Source: Nemertoderma westbladi
Lineage: Eukaryota > Xenacoelomorpha > Nemertodermatida > Nemertodermatidae
DNA length: 26,199 bases
Assembly (NCBI GenBank): GCA_032718475.1
Contig: JAUCBJ010002420.1
Location: forward strand, 1 to 26,199
Reading direction: 5' to 3'
The notes beneath the pieces are model-generated. The model ran no database searches, was not told the origin of the DNA, and saw only the letters and a list, made by a program, of their open reading frames with translations. Both the position numbers and the translations under genes were made by a program. Shown here piece by piece: positions 7,834 to 16,700 of the stretch (position 1 is its first letter; every line of letters begins with the position of its first letter).

Positions 7834-9915
7834 CATATTCCATTATAGTTTTTAATTAGTTCAAGAGATTTGCTTTAATAAATGTGTTTTTAATTGTTCT
7901 AAATGTAATTAAGTTACAATGCATTCCATCACTCTATACTTCCAGTCTCATCATTCCTTGGCATTCTTGATATTGCCTATTTGATGGGAAACACGTTCGT
8001 GGGGCCATCGCGCAGGACGAGGCTCAGTTATCAGATACATATTAAAATTGATGCTCGTACAACACATGTAATAAAATTTAAGAAATTCCACCAAAAAATA
8101 ATTTATTTTACTTTAATTGCCTGGAAAAAAGTAAAATCAATGCAATACTATGGGTTACTTTTTTCTCTACAGAAAAAATAGTCATTTTTTCCCGATTTTA
8201 GGGTATATTCGAGCGAAAGAGTAACAATTTAAAAATAAAATTTCATAAAAATTTAAACCGTACTGTGTTTGGTTATCAACCTCGTACAGTTTGTAACTCC
8301 GAGCGCTACCTGCACACCAGCAGCACAGTATTAAAGGCCTGCACCACCACCCAGTTGAGTTACAGAAGTTGTTTGGTGGTCTAAAATTTGGTTGCCTAAA
8401 AACTAGGAGAACTTTAATGAATATTTTGTTTCTGTTTAGTTTCTATTGGAGCTTAGGATCCAGTGGATCTCATCTGGATCGCCCCGACAGACCACATCGA
8501 CATTGTCGGATATACCGTCCGTATTGTCTGACAGTCGGACGGGAGCAGGCTCTACCTGCAGAGTACGGGTTCCAGGTTGCCGTGGTTACTGGGGGTCTTA
8601 CGGTGGATTCGGTACAGTTGTGTCAGTACAACCCGGTTAGTTCGGCTAATTATATTTCAATAAAACGTATTTTATATTTCTTTCATTCTACTAGTAAGGT
8701 TATTGTTCGCGCTTTTAGACCTTTAGCAGTTTAACCCGCCAATTTTAGGTGTCTTCTAGTTTATAAATCGACTTTAGCCTATAAAACTGTTTAGTACACA
8801 TAAAGTAACATTAGCCGAAACCAGTCTATGCGCGACCATTCACCCACTGTTAAGGGAGACTGGATTCGGATGCTTTGATCTTATTGCGGTGCAGACCTAC
8901 CGTATTATTCGATTGATCGTTACTATATAATCTCTGACAAATATTATTTACTTTCGGGAAATATTAACAGTTACTTTAGGACGCGGCGCTCTAAGTATGT
9001 AAACAGAGTTATGACTTACACTAAACACAACGGGATGGCTAATGATTTTCGTTTATAGCGCATTCTTTAGGAAATGCTTTGTTATCTATCACACTCCTGC
9101 ACACTACCACACACTGCTGCACACTGATCTGCCGACCTTCACTAAATTTGATCATATATAAGGAGAATAGCATCTGACACATGTAGAGATTATGAAATAG
9201 CATTCAATTCACTGCAAAACCACTATAATGTAAGTCGCAGTTGCTACAGGTAACTGGTCCCTCTTACCTTCAGTATATCAAGAAGATTGGGGTTTTATGA
9301 TTATTTATCGATAATCTCCAAATATAACAACATATCAATCAACATATATAATAATTAATAACCGACAGTAAACAGAAGTAAAATAATGGTGCAGGTGCAA
9401 AGAACGTGACTGGAGTAGCAATTTGATAACAGTTATACGTTCCTATAATCAAGCCGTCTAATGTTTGGCTAAAGTCTGAAACTCAGAATAATTCCAAAGC
9501 CGATGTTCTGGGCTCAGGAAAAGGTAAACAAAGACCGTAATGCATTGCATGATTTCCCGTAGGCTTCTGTACAAGATAAAATGAAAATCGCTCTGATTGG
9601 TCGAGTGAGCTGAACAAAGAGAGTTAAGAAAGCTCCACATCGACATCAAATCAGCTGATAGATTTCGTCATATGAAACTACACTGTATTAAGAGTATTTT
9701 GGCGCATTGCGGCATAAAATGGCTTGTTATGTCCGCATAGTACACATACAGAAAAAATGGCTTTTTATGTCCGCTAAAACACCTACACAGTACTTTGCGG
9801 GAAAAAATGACTGGTTATATCCGCAAAAGCTTTTACACCGCTCCCAGAAAATGGGATTTAATTCTATAAAATATAAAAAATCACAGTTTCTAAAATATAA
9901 AAATACTCTAAACAG
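7834..9915 (+). other. AT-rich intergenic or 3' flank of element C; no gene seen
   Basis: No coding frame with recognisable similarity. A more GC-rich patch at about 8440-8640 has short frames on both strands that I cannot identify. A 20-bp unit rich in CACACT and CTGCACACT is duplicated at about 9090-9130. The 3' LTR of minus-strand element C would be expected here, but I found no pair for it near 24854-26199. Confidence 0.5.
9717..9823 (+). repeat. Three dispersed copies of a roughly 20-bp motif
   Basis: AAAATGGCTTGTTATGTCCG (from 9717), AAAATGGCTTTTTATGTCCG (from 9755) and AAAATGACTGGTTATATCCG (from 9804) repeat at 38- and 49-bp spacing, just downstream (minus strand) of the end of the element C accessory frame. 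Confidence 0.7.
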
Positions 9916-10234
9916 TTAGTCTTTCTTGCGCGGACGGCGTTTACGCAGTTTTTTGAGGCTAGCAAGAGTCCTTTTCTCTTTGGGGCAAGCCACTTTACTA
10001 GGAGGACTATAACTCCTGGGTGAAGGGTGCAATACAATTGCATCGGAAGGTTTAGGATTACGGTCGGTGTATCCACCGGTCGGGGTACCCGGTTGATCGA
10101 TATCAACCTCAGTGGAGCGAGGTCGAACGGCCTTTAGAGCGCGTTTCAGGACAGCAGCTCTTACTGGTCCCTGACGAGTCGTCTGAACAAGAGCGGTAGG
10201 TGGACCATGGGCAGTGAGAAACTTCCTCGGTTTA
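9916..10234 (-). pseudogene. Element C accessory ORF: C-terminal part beyond the Gypsy insertion
   Basis: After the target duplication, the minus strand has an open frame of about 107 codons ending with TAA at 9918-9916. It is Pro- and Lys/Arg-rich, with motifs such as KPRKFLTAHGPP and a very basic end, KKLRKRRPRKKD. The corresponding frame of element A also ends in a basic tail, so I read this as the displaced C-terminus of the frame interrupted at 15123. Removing the insertion leaves the two parts one base out of phase, so a further small indel is present. The basic tail may bind nucleic acid or act in nuclear import; that is inference. Confidence 0.6.
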
Positions 10235-10239
10235 ATGGT
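10235..10239. repeat. Target site duplication, left copy
   Basis: ATGGT directly left of the left LTR of element D; the same five bases follow its right LTR at 15123-15127. Five bases is the usual size for Ty3/Gypsy integration. Confidence 0.9.
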
Positions 10240-10540
10240 TATTGGGATCGGAAATAAATGAATACCAGCTGCATCAGTTTATTAATGGTCGACATACAGA
10301 ACAGCATATCAAACAATAATAAGAACCAACAGACCAACGAACACACCCACCACCTTACAGCACATCAGTACAGCAGTACAGTAGGTACCGGTAACGGTTA
10401 CTGTACCTACAGACCTAGAAGATAGGAAAGACTGAATACCGGAATACCAGAAGAGGACCGGTAGCTAAAAGACCAGTAGGTTGGATCTAACCACCACCAA
10501 GCCAGGGTCTACTAGAGCCCTAACAATACATAATCTAACA
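10240..10540 (-). mobile_element. 3' LTR of element D
   Basis: 301 bp; on the minus strand it starts TGTTAGATTATG and ends CGATCCCAATA, so its end is TA and not the usual CA. It contains a compound inverted repeat at 10381-10410 (outer arms GTAGGTAC/GTACCTAC, inner arms GTAAC/GTTAC). It looks identical to 14822-15122. Confidence 0.93.
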
Positions 10541-10550
10541 TCTCCCCCAA
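10541..10550 (-). promoter_or_regulatory. Polypurine tract of element D
   Basis: On the minus strand TTGGGGGAGA abuts the start of the 3' LTR (TGTTAG), the expected place and composition of the plus-strand primer. Confidence 0.85.
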
Positions 10551-10610
10551 GAACAATGTAGGAGACATTTGTAGTGAAAAAAAAAATCCAACCACCACCA
10601 ATAGGTCAGT

Positions 10611-13600
10611 TCATTGAACTCCGAATCTTGCTGGTTGCTTGTGAGTTCTCGAACTGCGCCTGGGAAGATCATCAGCGAACTGTACATGTTTTTGAGGCGT
10701 TATATCACGAAGAGAAGAGTCATCTGGGATGGAACGTAGATAACGACGATTTCTCCAATACACCCGACCATTGTCTAGTTCTATCCAGTAATCTCGTCTA
10801 GTACCACGGGAAAGGACGATACCAGATTTGTTCCATAGTTTGGAATGTGCACTCTGGATGCAAACTCGGGAACCAATAGGAATCGGGGTTAAGTCGTGAG
10901 CATGATCATTATAATATGATTCAGTTGCTGAAGACGTTGAAGGCCAAGGGATAGGGAATGAATCACCTGCCAGTGTGGACGAATGAGCTGGTATAGTGGA
11001 ACGGAGGGATCTACCGAACAACAGTTGAGCTGGAGACATACCATGTTCTTTAGGAGTATTTCTCCATTCCAGCAAACCACGAACAAAGCAAGTAGAGTTT
11101 AGATCTCCTTTGACATCTAACTTTTTTATCAATGATTTCATGGCCTTTACAGCCCCCTCTGCATGGCCATTAGACTGAGGATACTCAGGAGTAGAATACT
11201 CAGGGATGATATTCCATTCGGATAAGAAATCATGATAACGTGCTGAATTAAATTGTGTACCACCATCAGAACGAAGGCGTTTTGGAATACCGAAATCTTT
11301 GAACCATCCTCGAAGAGCTGAAATAACTTGAGAGCTGGAAGGATCGGCACGCCAAGAATGAACGCATGGCCACCCAGAATATCTATCGACATAAACCAGG
11401 TATGACCAGGTGCTGAAGTAGAAAAGATCAGCAGAGCAATCCTCCATTGGAAGACATGGATGAGGGTCGCTTTGGAGAGACTCTTTAGGTAAACTTGGTT
11501 GATAAAGTTGACACTGGGGACAAGAATTGACTATGTTTGTAATATCGCTATTGATACCAGGCCAGAATACAGTTTGCCTAGCTCTCCTCTTAGAACGTTC
11601 AATGCCCTGATGAGCATCATGAAGGTGCTTCAGGACATTCTTGCGGAGGGAAGATGGAATTACAATCCGGGAACCTAATAAAAGAAGATTATCTTCACAA
11701 GATAACTGATGTCGCACATTCCAGAATGGGCGTATGTGCACAGAACATTGTGTGGATGTTGAGGGAAATCCAGAAATAACAGCATCCACCAAAGCCATGT
11801 AAGAAATATCATCCTTTGCAGATGATCGGATAGACTCAATATATGAATCCTTGAGATGACTTGGAGCATCAGAGACAACAATTGAGGTAGACACGTGACG
11901 AATGACTGCGGAAACATGGTCATTGACATCTGTATCACAAAGAATATCCTCTGGAGTAGGATCCGAAACAGGGGCACGGGAAAGTGCGTCTGTAATCGAA
12001 TCGATATCGGAAGTGATATCGGAAGTGATATCGGAAGTGATATCAGAAGTGATATCAGAAGTGATATCGGAAATGATATCGGAAGTGATATCAGAAGTGA
12101 TATCGGAAGTGATATCGGAAATGATATCGGAAGTGATATCAGAAATGATATCGGAAGTGATATCAGAAGTGATATCAGAAGTGATATCGGAAGTGATATC
12201 AGAAGTGATATCGGAAGTGATATCGGAAGTGATATCGGAAATGATATCGGAAGTGATATCAGAAGTGATATCGGAAGTGATATCGGAAGTGATATCGGAA
12301 ATGATATCGGAAGTGATATCAGAAGTGATATCGGAAGTGATATCGGAAGTGATATCAGAAGTGATATCGGAAGTGATATCGGAAGTGATATCGGAAATGA
12401 TATCGGAAGTGATATCGGAAGTGATATCAGAAGTGATATCGGAAGTGATATCGGAAGTGATATCGGAAGGATGGACCCAATTAGTTGGTTCGTTATCCAG
12501 AACTGGACAAATAATACCTTGTTCAACCATTTTCTCTAAGCGAGCTTTAGCCCAGTCTCTAATGGCTAAAGGAAGTTGCCTGGCTGTATGAATAGCATAT
12601 GGTTGGGCATCATCTTTTAATGAAATGGTCATGGGTGGGCCATTCATTGGACGAAGTTTGTCATCTTGGTCAAAAACATCAGAATAAGCCTTTATGAGTT
12701 TCTGCTTAACAATATCCCATTCTGAAGGCGAAGGTTCATCAGAAAGATGGAAGTCAACCTTGAATGATGTTGTTGGAATTGAGTTTTTAATACCAATAGG
12801 TGACATATTAGAAGAATTAGAAGAAGCAACAGACTGAATTTCTGCCACTGGTTCTGGATATGAACTTGAAATAATTCCTAGGTTTTGACAAGTATACCAT
12901 GCCAAAAGAATTCCATTGACTTCTTCACAAATGCAGATAAGCTCATCAGTTGAATATTCACCATAGGAAATTGTAGTGTGGAGGAGACCAATGCATGAAA
13001 GAAGACTACCATTAGCAGCAGAAAGATCATCATGGTCTGGTGGAAGTAAATTTTCTTTGTCAATAGAAAGGGCCTGAAGAAAATCTAAGCCGGCAACAGT
13101 GGCCTCAGCACCAGTATCTGGAGTTGCTTTGAGAGAACCGAATAAATGTCCTGTTGCGATATGACAGAAGTTCAGAAATACTTTCGGAGCTTGTCGATTA
13201 TGGCTTCCAACCAAATTGAGGGTGATGCGGCTAATGGGTTTTGTCTTAGGTTTTGAAGATGAATTCGAATTATTTTGTTTAGACCGACAAACATTGGCAA
13301 AGTGGCCTTCCTTGCCACAATAAGAACAATCTTTGTTCCTTGCTGGACTGTCAGCGCGTTTATGGTCTGTTTTACCACAACCATAACAAACTATAGGGCC
13401 AGTAGTTGAAGAATTGTTTCTGGAATTGGATTTAGAAGAATTGTTGCGCCTGGAATTATAAGGTTTTTTGTTGTGAAAACGAGATTGTCGAGAAGCTTGG
13501 TTGATTGAAGGGTTTTTTAAATCCTGAACTCCAGCTTGCGCTGATTCCTCAGACCTACAAAGATTTACAGCATCTTCAAGCGAAGGAAATGGAGTCAATG

Positions 13601-14291
13601 CAAGAAGTTTAGATCTGGTGTCCTCGCAAGAAATACCAGACATAATTCGAGTAGTCAACCGCCGATCGAAACAATGACGACATAGATCAGCATCTCGAGC
13701 AAGATCTTTAATAGCAACCAGGTAGCTATCAAAATTTTCACTTTGACGTTGTTTCCTATTATCAAACTGAACACAATCAAGGGCTATATTCCGTTTACCA
13801 CGAAAATAACTTTGAATACAATCTATTAACACCTGAACTGTTAAAGGATTATCATGTGTGTCAGGAGGAATGTCAATAACTTGTTCCAGTGTAGAGCGCA
13901 TACCTATAGAAAGGTAACTCCTGAAAATACAGATTTGCCTATCCCTAGCCATTCTATCCATCTGAAATGCAGAATAATAATCCGCCCAAACCGACTTCCA
14001 AGTTTCAAATTTTGCTAAACTGAAATCCGGTTCTAAAGCAATTGGTGCTTTAATTTGAAGATTACGAGGGGTTGAGTCAGCCTGATGAACTACAGGTTGA
14101 TGTGGTTGACCAAGTAATTGTTGAAATTGATGGGCATTTTGGGCTTGGGATTGTGCTAAGGAATCAGCCAAATCGCGTTGTGATTTAACTAAAGCATGTA
14201 GAAGAGCTGAGGTGGGATCAGGATTACCACGACCAGCCAACTGTTCTCTTAAAACCTCCAGTTCGGTTTCGAGTTCAGCTTTAGTAGGCAT
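10611..14291 (-). CDS. Element D Gag-Pol, with RT and RNase H replaced by a Ser-Asp-Ile-Thr repeat
   Basis: Single open frame of 1226 codons. Gag (about residues 1-300) has a capsid-like region, then two zinc knuckles near 302-340; the first lacks its last Cys (Ser instead), the second, CSYCGKEGHFANVC, is complete. The aspartic protease has DTGA with D392. The frame then enters the N-terminal edge of RT (GPPMTISLKDDAQPYAI, up to NWVHP near 605). Residues about 607-764 are instead a repeat of SDIT, and the frame resumes at the RNase H end, SITDALSRAP. Integrase follows: an H2C2 zinc module near 885-925, then D955, D1009 and E1045 with D-53-D-35-E spacing. RT catalytic YxDD and RNase H acidic residues are absent. 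Polyprotein would be cleaved by its protease. The open frame across the repeat is odd and striking, since most deletions would break it. Confidence 0.93.
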   Translation of the reverse strand: MPTKAELETELEVLREQLAGRGNPDPTSALLHALVKSQRDLADSLAQSQAQNAHQFQQLLGQPHQPVVHQADSTPRNLQIKAPIALEPDFSLAKFETWKSVWADYYSAFQMDRMARDRQICIFRSYLSIGMRSTLEQVIDIPPDTHDNPLTVQVLIDCIQSYFRGKRNIALDCVQFDNRKQRQSENFDSYLVAIKDLARDADLCRHCFDRRLTTRIMSGISCEDTRSKLLALTPFPSLEDAVNLCRSEESAQAGVQDLKNPSINQASRQSRFHNKKPYNSRRNNSSKSNSRNNSSTTGPIVCYGCGKTDHKRADSPARNKDCSYCGKEGHFANVCRSKQNNSNSSSKPKTKPISRITLNLVGSHNRQAPKVFLNFCHIATGHLFGSLKATPDTGAEATVAGLDFLQALSIDKENLLPPDHDDLSAANGSLLSCIGLLHTTISYGEYSTDELICICEEVNGILLAWYTCQNLGIISSSYPEPVAEIQSVASSNSSNMSPIGIKNSIPTTSFKVDFHLSDEPSPSEWDIVKQKLIKAYSDVFDQDDKLRPMNGPPMTISLKDDAQPYAIHTARQLPLAIRDWAKARLEKMVEQGIICPVLDNEPTNWVHPSDITSDITSDITSDITSDITSDIISDITSDITSDITSDITSDITSDITSDITSDIISDITSDITSDITSDITSDIISDITSDITSDITSDITSDITSDITSDITSDIISDITSDIISDITSDITSDITSDIISDITSDITSDITSDITSDITSDIDSITDALSRAPVSDPTPEDILCDTDVNDHVSAVIRHVSTSIVVSDAPSHLKDSYIESIRSSAKDDISYMALVDAVISGFPSTSTQCSVHIRPFWNVRHQLSCEDNLLLLGSRIVIPSSLRKNVLKHLHDAHQGIERSKRRARQTVFWPGINSDITNIVNSCPQCQLYQPSLPKESLQSDPHPCLPMEDCSADLFYFSTWSYLVYVDRYSGWPCVHSWRADPSSSQVISALRGWFKDFGIPKRLRSDGGTQFNSARYHDFLSEWNIIPEYSTPEYPQSNGHAEGAVKAMKSLIKKLDVKGDLNSTCFVRGLLEWRNTPKEHGMSPAQLLFGRSLRSTIPAHSSTLAGDSFPIPWPSTSSATESYYNDHAHDLTPIPIGSRVCIQSAHSKLWNKSGIVLSRGTRRDYWIELDNGRVYWRNRRYLRSIPDDSSLRDITPQKHVQFADDLPRRSSRTHKQPARFGVQ
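12003..12469 (-). repeat. 12-bp minisatellite (GATATC core), about 38 copies, in the place of RT
   Basis: On the plus strand GATATC alternates with GGAAGT, AGAAGT or GGAAAT, giving an exact 12-bp period with no length slips. Each unit encodes Ser-Asp-Ile-Thr (or Ile for Thr where the variant is GGAAAT) in the element frame. A 60-bp higher-order pattern of five units is seen at about 12241-12360. Every unit holds an EcoRV site. Confidence 0.96.
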
Positions 14292-14812
14292 ATCTGACTG
14301 TTGAATAGTAGAGAAATTTCAGGAAATTAAATATCCGAAAAAATTTGCAAAATCCGAAAAGAAAAAATTTTGCAAAAATGTGCAAAACTTTTGCACGCAA
14401 ATCAGCCAAAATCTGTAGTTATTGAATACTGGCAGACTGGAATACCGCCTGACTGCTGAATGTGAATAGGTACCGGTAGTTTCTAATTAGGCTAGCGGGC
14501 GTGGCTGCCTACCCCTCACGGCCCCCGGACAGTGCAAGGTCCTCAGCGCCGATGTACCGTCGTCGCTGTGTTTTTCGCCAACGATGTAGCTACACAACGA
14601 CAACGATAACCGCGAGCCACTCCACTGTCCGTCCCAAGGGCTTAGTTTAGAAGAGTACTGGAGTAGGTACACCACCGGAAGTATAGGTAGGTAGCTAGGC
14701 CTAGATCAGAATCAGTAGAGGCGACCGGTAGAATAATATTGAATTATCTGACCTGCTGAATGCGCTGGAATGTCCACCATTTGAATAGGGTTGTAGGAAC
14801 ATCAAGTACATC
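14292..14812 (-). other. Leader of element D between primer binding site and gag
   Basis: About 520 bp untranslated leader. An A- and T-rich part lies next to the gag start, and a GC-rich part at about 14490-14640 contains CCCCTCACGGCCCCCGGACA on the plus strand. Packaging and dimerisation signals would be expected here; I cannot place them. No separate gene is seen. Confidence 0.55.
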
Positions 14813-14821
14813 ACTGCGCCA
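14813..14821 (-). promoter_or_regulatory. Putative primer binding site of element D (tRNA-Ser-like)
   Basis: Directly after the 5' LTR the minus strand reads TGGCGCAGT. This matches the start of the tRNA-Ser site known from Drosophila elements such as 17.6 and 297; the following bases diverge, so the tRNA assignment is tentative. Confidence 0.6.
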
Positions 14822-15122
14822 TATTGGGATCGGAAATAAATGAATACCAGCTGCATCAGTTTATTAATGGTCGACATACAGAACAGCATATCAAACAATA
14901 ATAAGAACCAACAGACCAACGAACACACCCACCACCTTACAGCACATCAGTACAGCAGTACAGTAGGTACCGGTAACGGTTACTGTACCTACAGACCTAG
15001 AAGATAGGAAAGACTGAATACCGGAATACCAGAAGAGGACCGGTAGCTAAAAGACCAGTAGGTTGGATCTAACCACCACCAAGCCAGGGTCTACTAGAGC
15101 CCTAACAATACATAATCTAACA
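14822..15122 (-). mobile_element. 5' LTR of element D
   Basis: 301 bp, no difference seen from 10240-10540. It contains the same compound inverted repeat at 14963-14992. It would supply the promoter for the element transcript. Confidence 0.93.
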
Positions 15123-15127
15123 ATGGT
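15123..15127. repeat. Target site duplication, right copy
   Basis: ATGGT directly right of the right LTR of element D, matching 10235-10239; it lies within the accessory frame of element C. Confidence 0.9.
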
Positions 15128-16269
15128 TCTTTCCAACTCGCGTTCTCGGCTCGATATTCGTAGGGCCGTCTATGCACTTCCTGTAACTCTGGATAAGAGT
15201 TGATGAACAAGTCGCCATATTCCGGATCTTGACGAATGAAGTTGATCAAGTTATAGGAATTAAGATCGTTAGGATTAATGTTCCTGAGATATTTACGAAC
15301 AAATTTGGTTGAAATACATTCGCCAACACGCTTCATTAGTTCGTAACTCGGTGTGCGTGATTTTTGTTCAACAGACGCGAATAGGTAAGGATGGAATGCA
15401 TAAACTCCTTCGTAGGCGCATCCAGGGTAATAGCGATGGCGTGACTCACAATGTAAATCCGCGTTCGCTTCCCAAGCTCGGATGTAGCGTAGGGTAATCA
15501 TTTCATCTACGCTTTCCAGATCGCGGTTAAAAGGGCAATCAAAACTGGCATGTCCTTTAAGTTGACAATGATGGCATTGAGTCATAAATTGGGGGCAGAC
15601 TGCGAAAATGTGCAAGTTATTGAGTCTGCAATACGCACAATAGATCTCCATCGCCGGTTGTTCATGGAAATAGGAGCAGGGTACGTCTGAGTCCATGGGT
15701 GTAAGATGGTCTCTCGATGCGCATAATCGGCAACGTTTTCGAGAAACATAGTTGGCATGCCGATAATCGTATGCGGTGAGACACTGTGGACCTTGATACC
15801 ATTCCAAGACGTAGTCGTTGTCGCTGCTCCGGGGCGCGGTAGGTTGAATCGCCTCAGATTCTAAGCATATTGGTTCGTCTTCCAATTGCATAGCTGAGGT
15901 AGGTGTGACTGTTTCCTCAAGCGAACCCACTGTCTGAACTTCCACGATAGAATAGCCCGTGGGAATTCGAGGTCTTTGTATAACAGAGGAATGTAAGTTC
16001 TGTATACAAACATCCTTGAAAATGGCGAATCCAGCGCTGTCTAACTTCTCAGTAGCTGAGTCTCTTAGGCTGAGCTTGGTCAGAGCGCGGTCCTTGAACT
16101 GACTATCAACGTTACGGAACGGAGTCAGAAAGCGCCTGAAACATTCGAAGCGGATGAATTTATTGTGTTCATCTAGCTTGGTGAGTTTGGTTCCAAGTAT
16201 TAAGGGATGGGCGCGTATAGTATGACTGCACACATCGGCTAGCCAATACGGCAAGTGCGGCGTTTTCAA
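15123..16269 (-). pseudogene. Element C accessory ORF: zinc-knuckle part
   Basis: Open frame of about 380 codons, cut at its 3' end by the insertion of element D (the last native residues are ASWKEP). A cluster of three zinc knuckles at 15535-15732 reads CRLCASRDH...C, CAYCRLNNLHIFAVC and CHHCQLKGHASFDC; the third is a standard C-x2-C-x4-H-x4-C, and the first two have longer spacing. The order and spacing parallel the three knuckles of element A at 4576-4746, and the following KYLRNINP stretch resembles RYLDRWTP of element A. The N-terminal part has no motif I recognise. Nucleic-acid binding is the likely role. The upstream exonuclease-like part is in another frame, so at least one indel separates them near 16265. 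Confidence 0.65.
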
Positions 16270-16700
16270 AGATCGTGTATATAGCTAAGGAGGGACGAAG
16301 GGGAACACTCATGAAGCTATACACGACACCAGGTGCAGTCAATGGTCCATCGAAGTATAATCGAGAATAATGATCTCCATATACTTGTTGATAGTTGATA
16401 GGATTTCCGACCTTGAAATTCCATCCGTATTCTTGAAAGGCAAGATGTCCGATGGAGGTTCGTTGTACTTTAGTAATGCTGCTGGGTGTATTGGCATACA
16501 TAGTTCGGAAGAAACCTCGGCCTTCTGCCCAGGGAGCAATCAGCTGAGTATCTACGAAAGGATATGGGATATTCTCCATGTTCTGAAAGTCGTTTTGGAG
16601 ATCTCCATAAACAGCTGAGCCGATTTTAAGGATTCTTTCGTTAAACAACATCTCGAGCACGGGCTGGGGTAACATCGATCCATCGATACCCATGGCCGGT
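16169..16700 (-). pseudogene. Element C accessory ORF: second half of exonuclease-like domain
   Basis: Frame of about 174 codons that overlaps its neighbours in other frames. It carries KIGSAVYGDLQND, which matches the Exo II-like KVGSAIREDAERI of element A with the Asp at 16603-16601, followed by SIGHLAFQEYGWNF, like the AMGQLLGLVC region of element A and the usual exonuclease stretch before Exo III. The third-motif region (GPLTAPGVVYSFMSVPLRPSLAIY) lacks a clear Asp. I read it as one protein with the frames on either side, broken by single-base indels near 16695 and 16265. Confidence 0.5.

Larger units (their letters stand above)
10240..15122 (-). mobile_element. Ty3/Gypsy element D, RT-deleted, complete with both LTRs
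   Basis: Complete element of 4883 bp on the minus strand with 301-bp LTRs that show no difference by eye, a polypurine tract, a putative primer binding site, a single gag-pol frame and the target duplication ATGGT. It is inserted in the accessory frame of element C. LTR identity implies a recent insertion. The reverse transcriptase and RNase H are missing, so it would depend on another element for copying. Confidence 0.95.

Noticed and set aside
8369-8734. Plus-strand frame of 121 codons in the intergenic region
   Set aside because: No recognisable motif, a short overlapping frame on the same stretch, and no codon bias to support it.
8180-9812. 15-bp inverted match AGTCATTTTTTCCCG (8180-8194) and CGGGAAAAAATGACT (9798-9812)
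   Set aside because: Short and A/T-rich; no extension into longer terminal inverted repeats and no target duplication.
11895-12591. Two plus-strand open frames of 214 and 229 codons across the minisatellite
   Set aside because: They exist only because the 12-bp repeat has no stops in these frames; the flanking conserved protein is on the minus strand.
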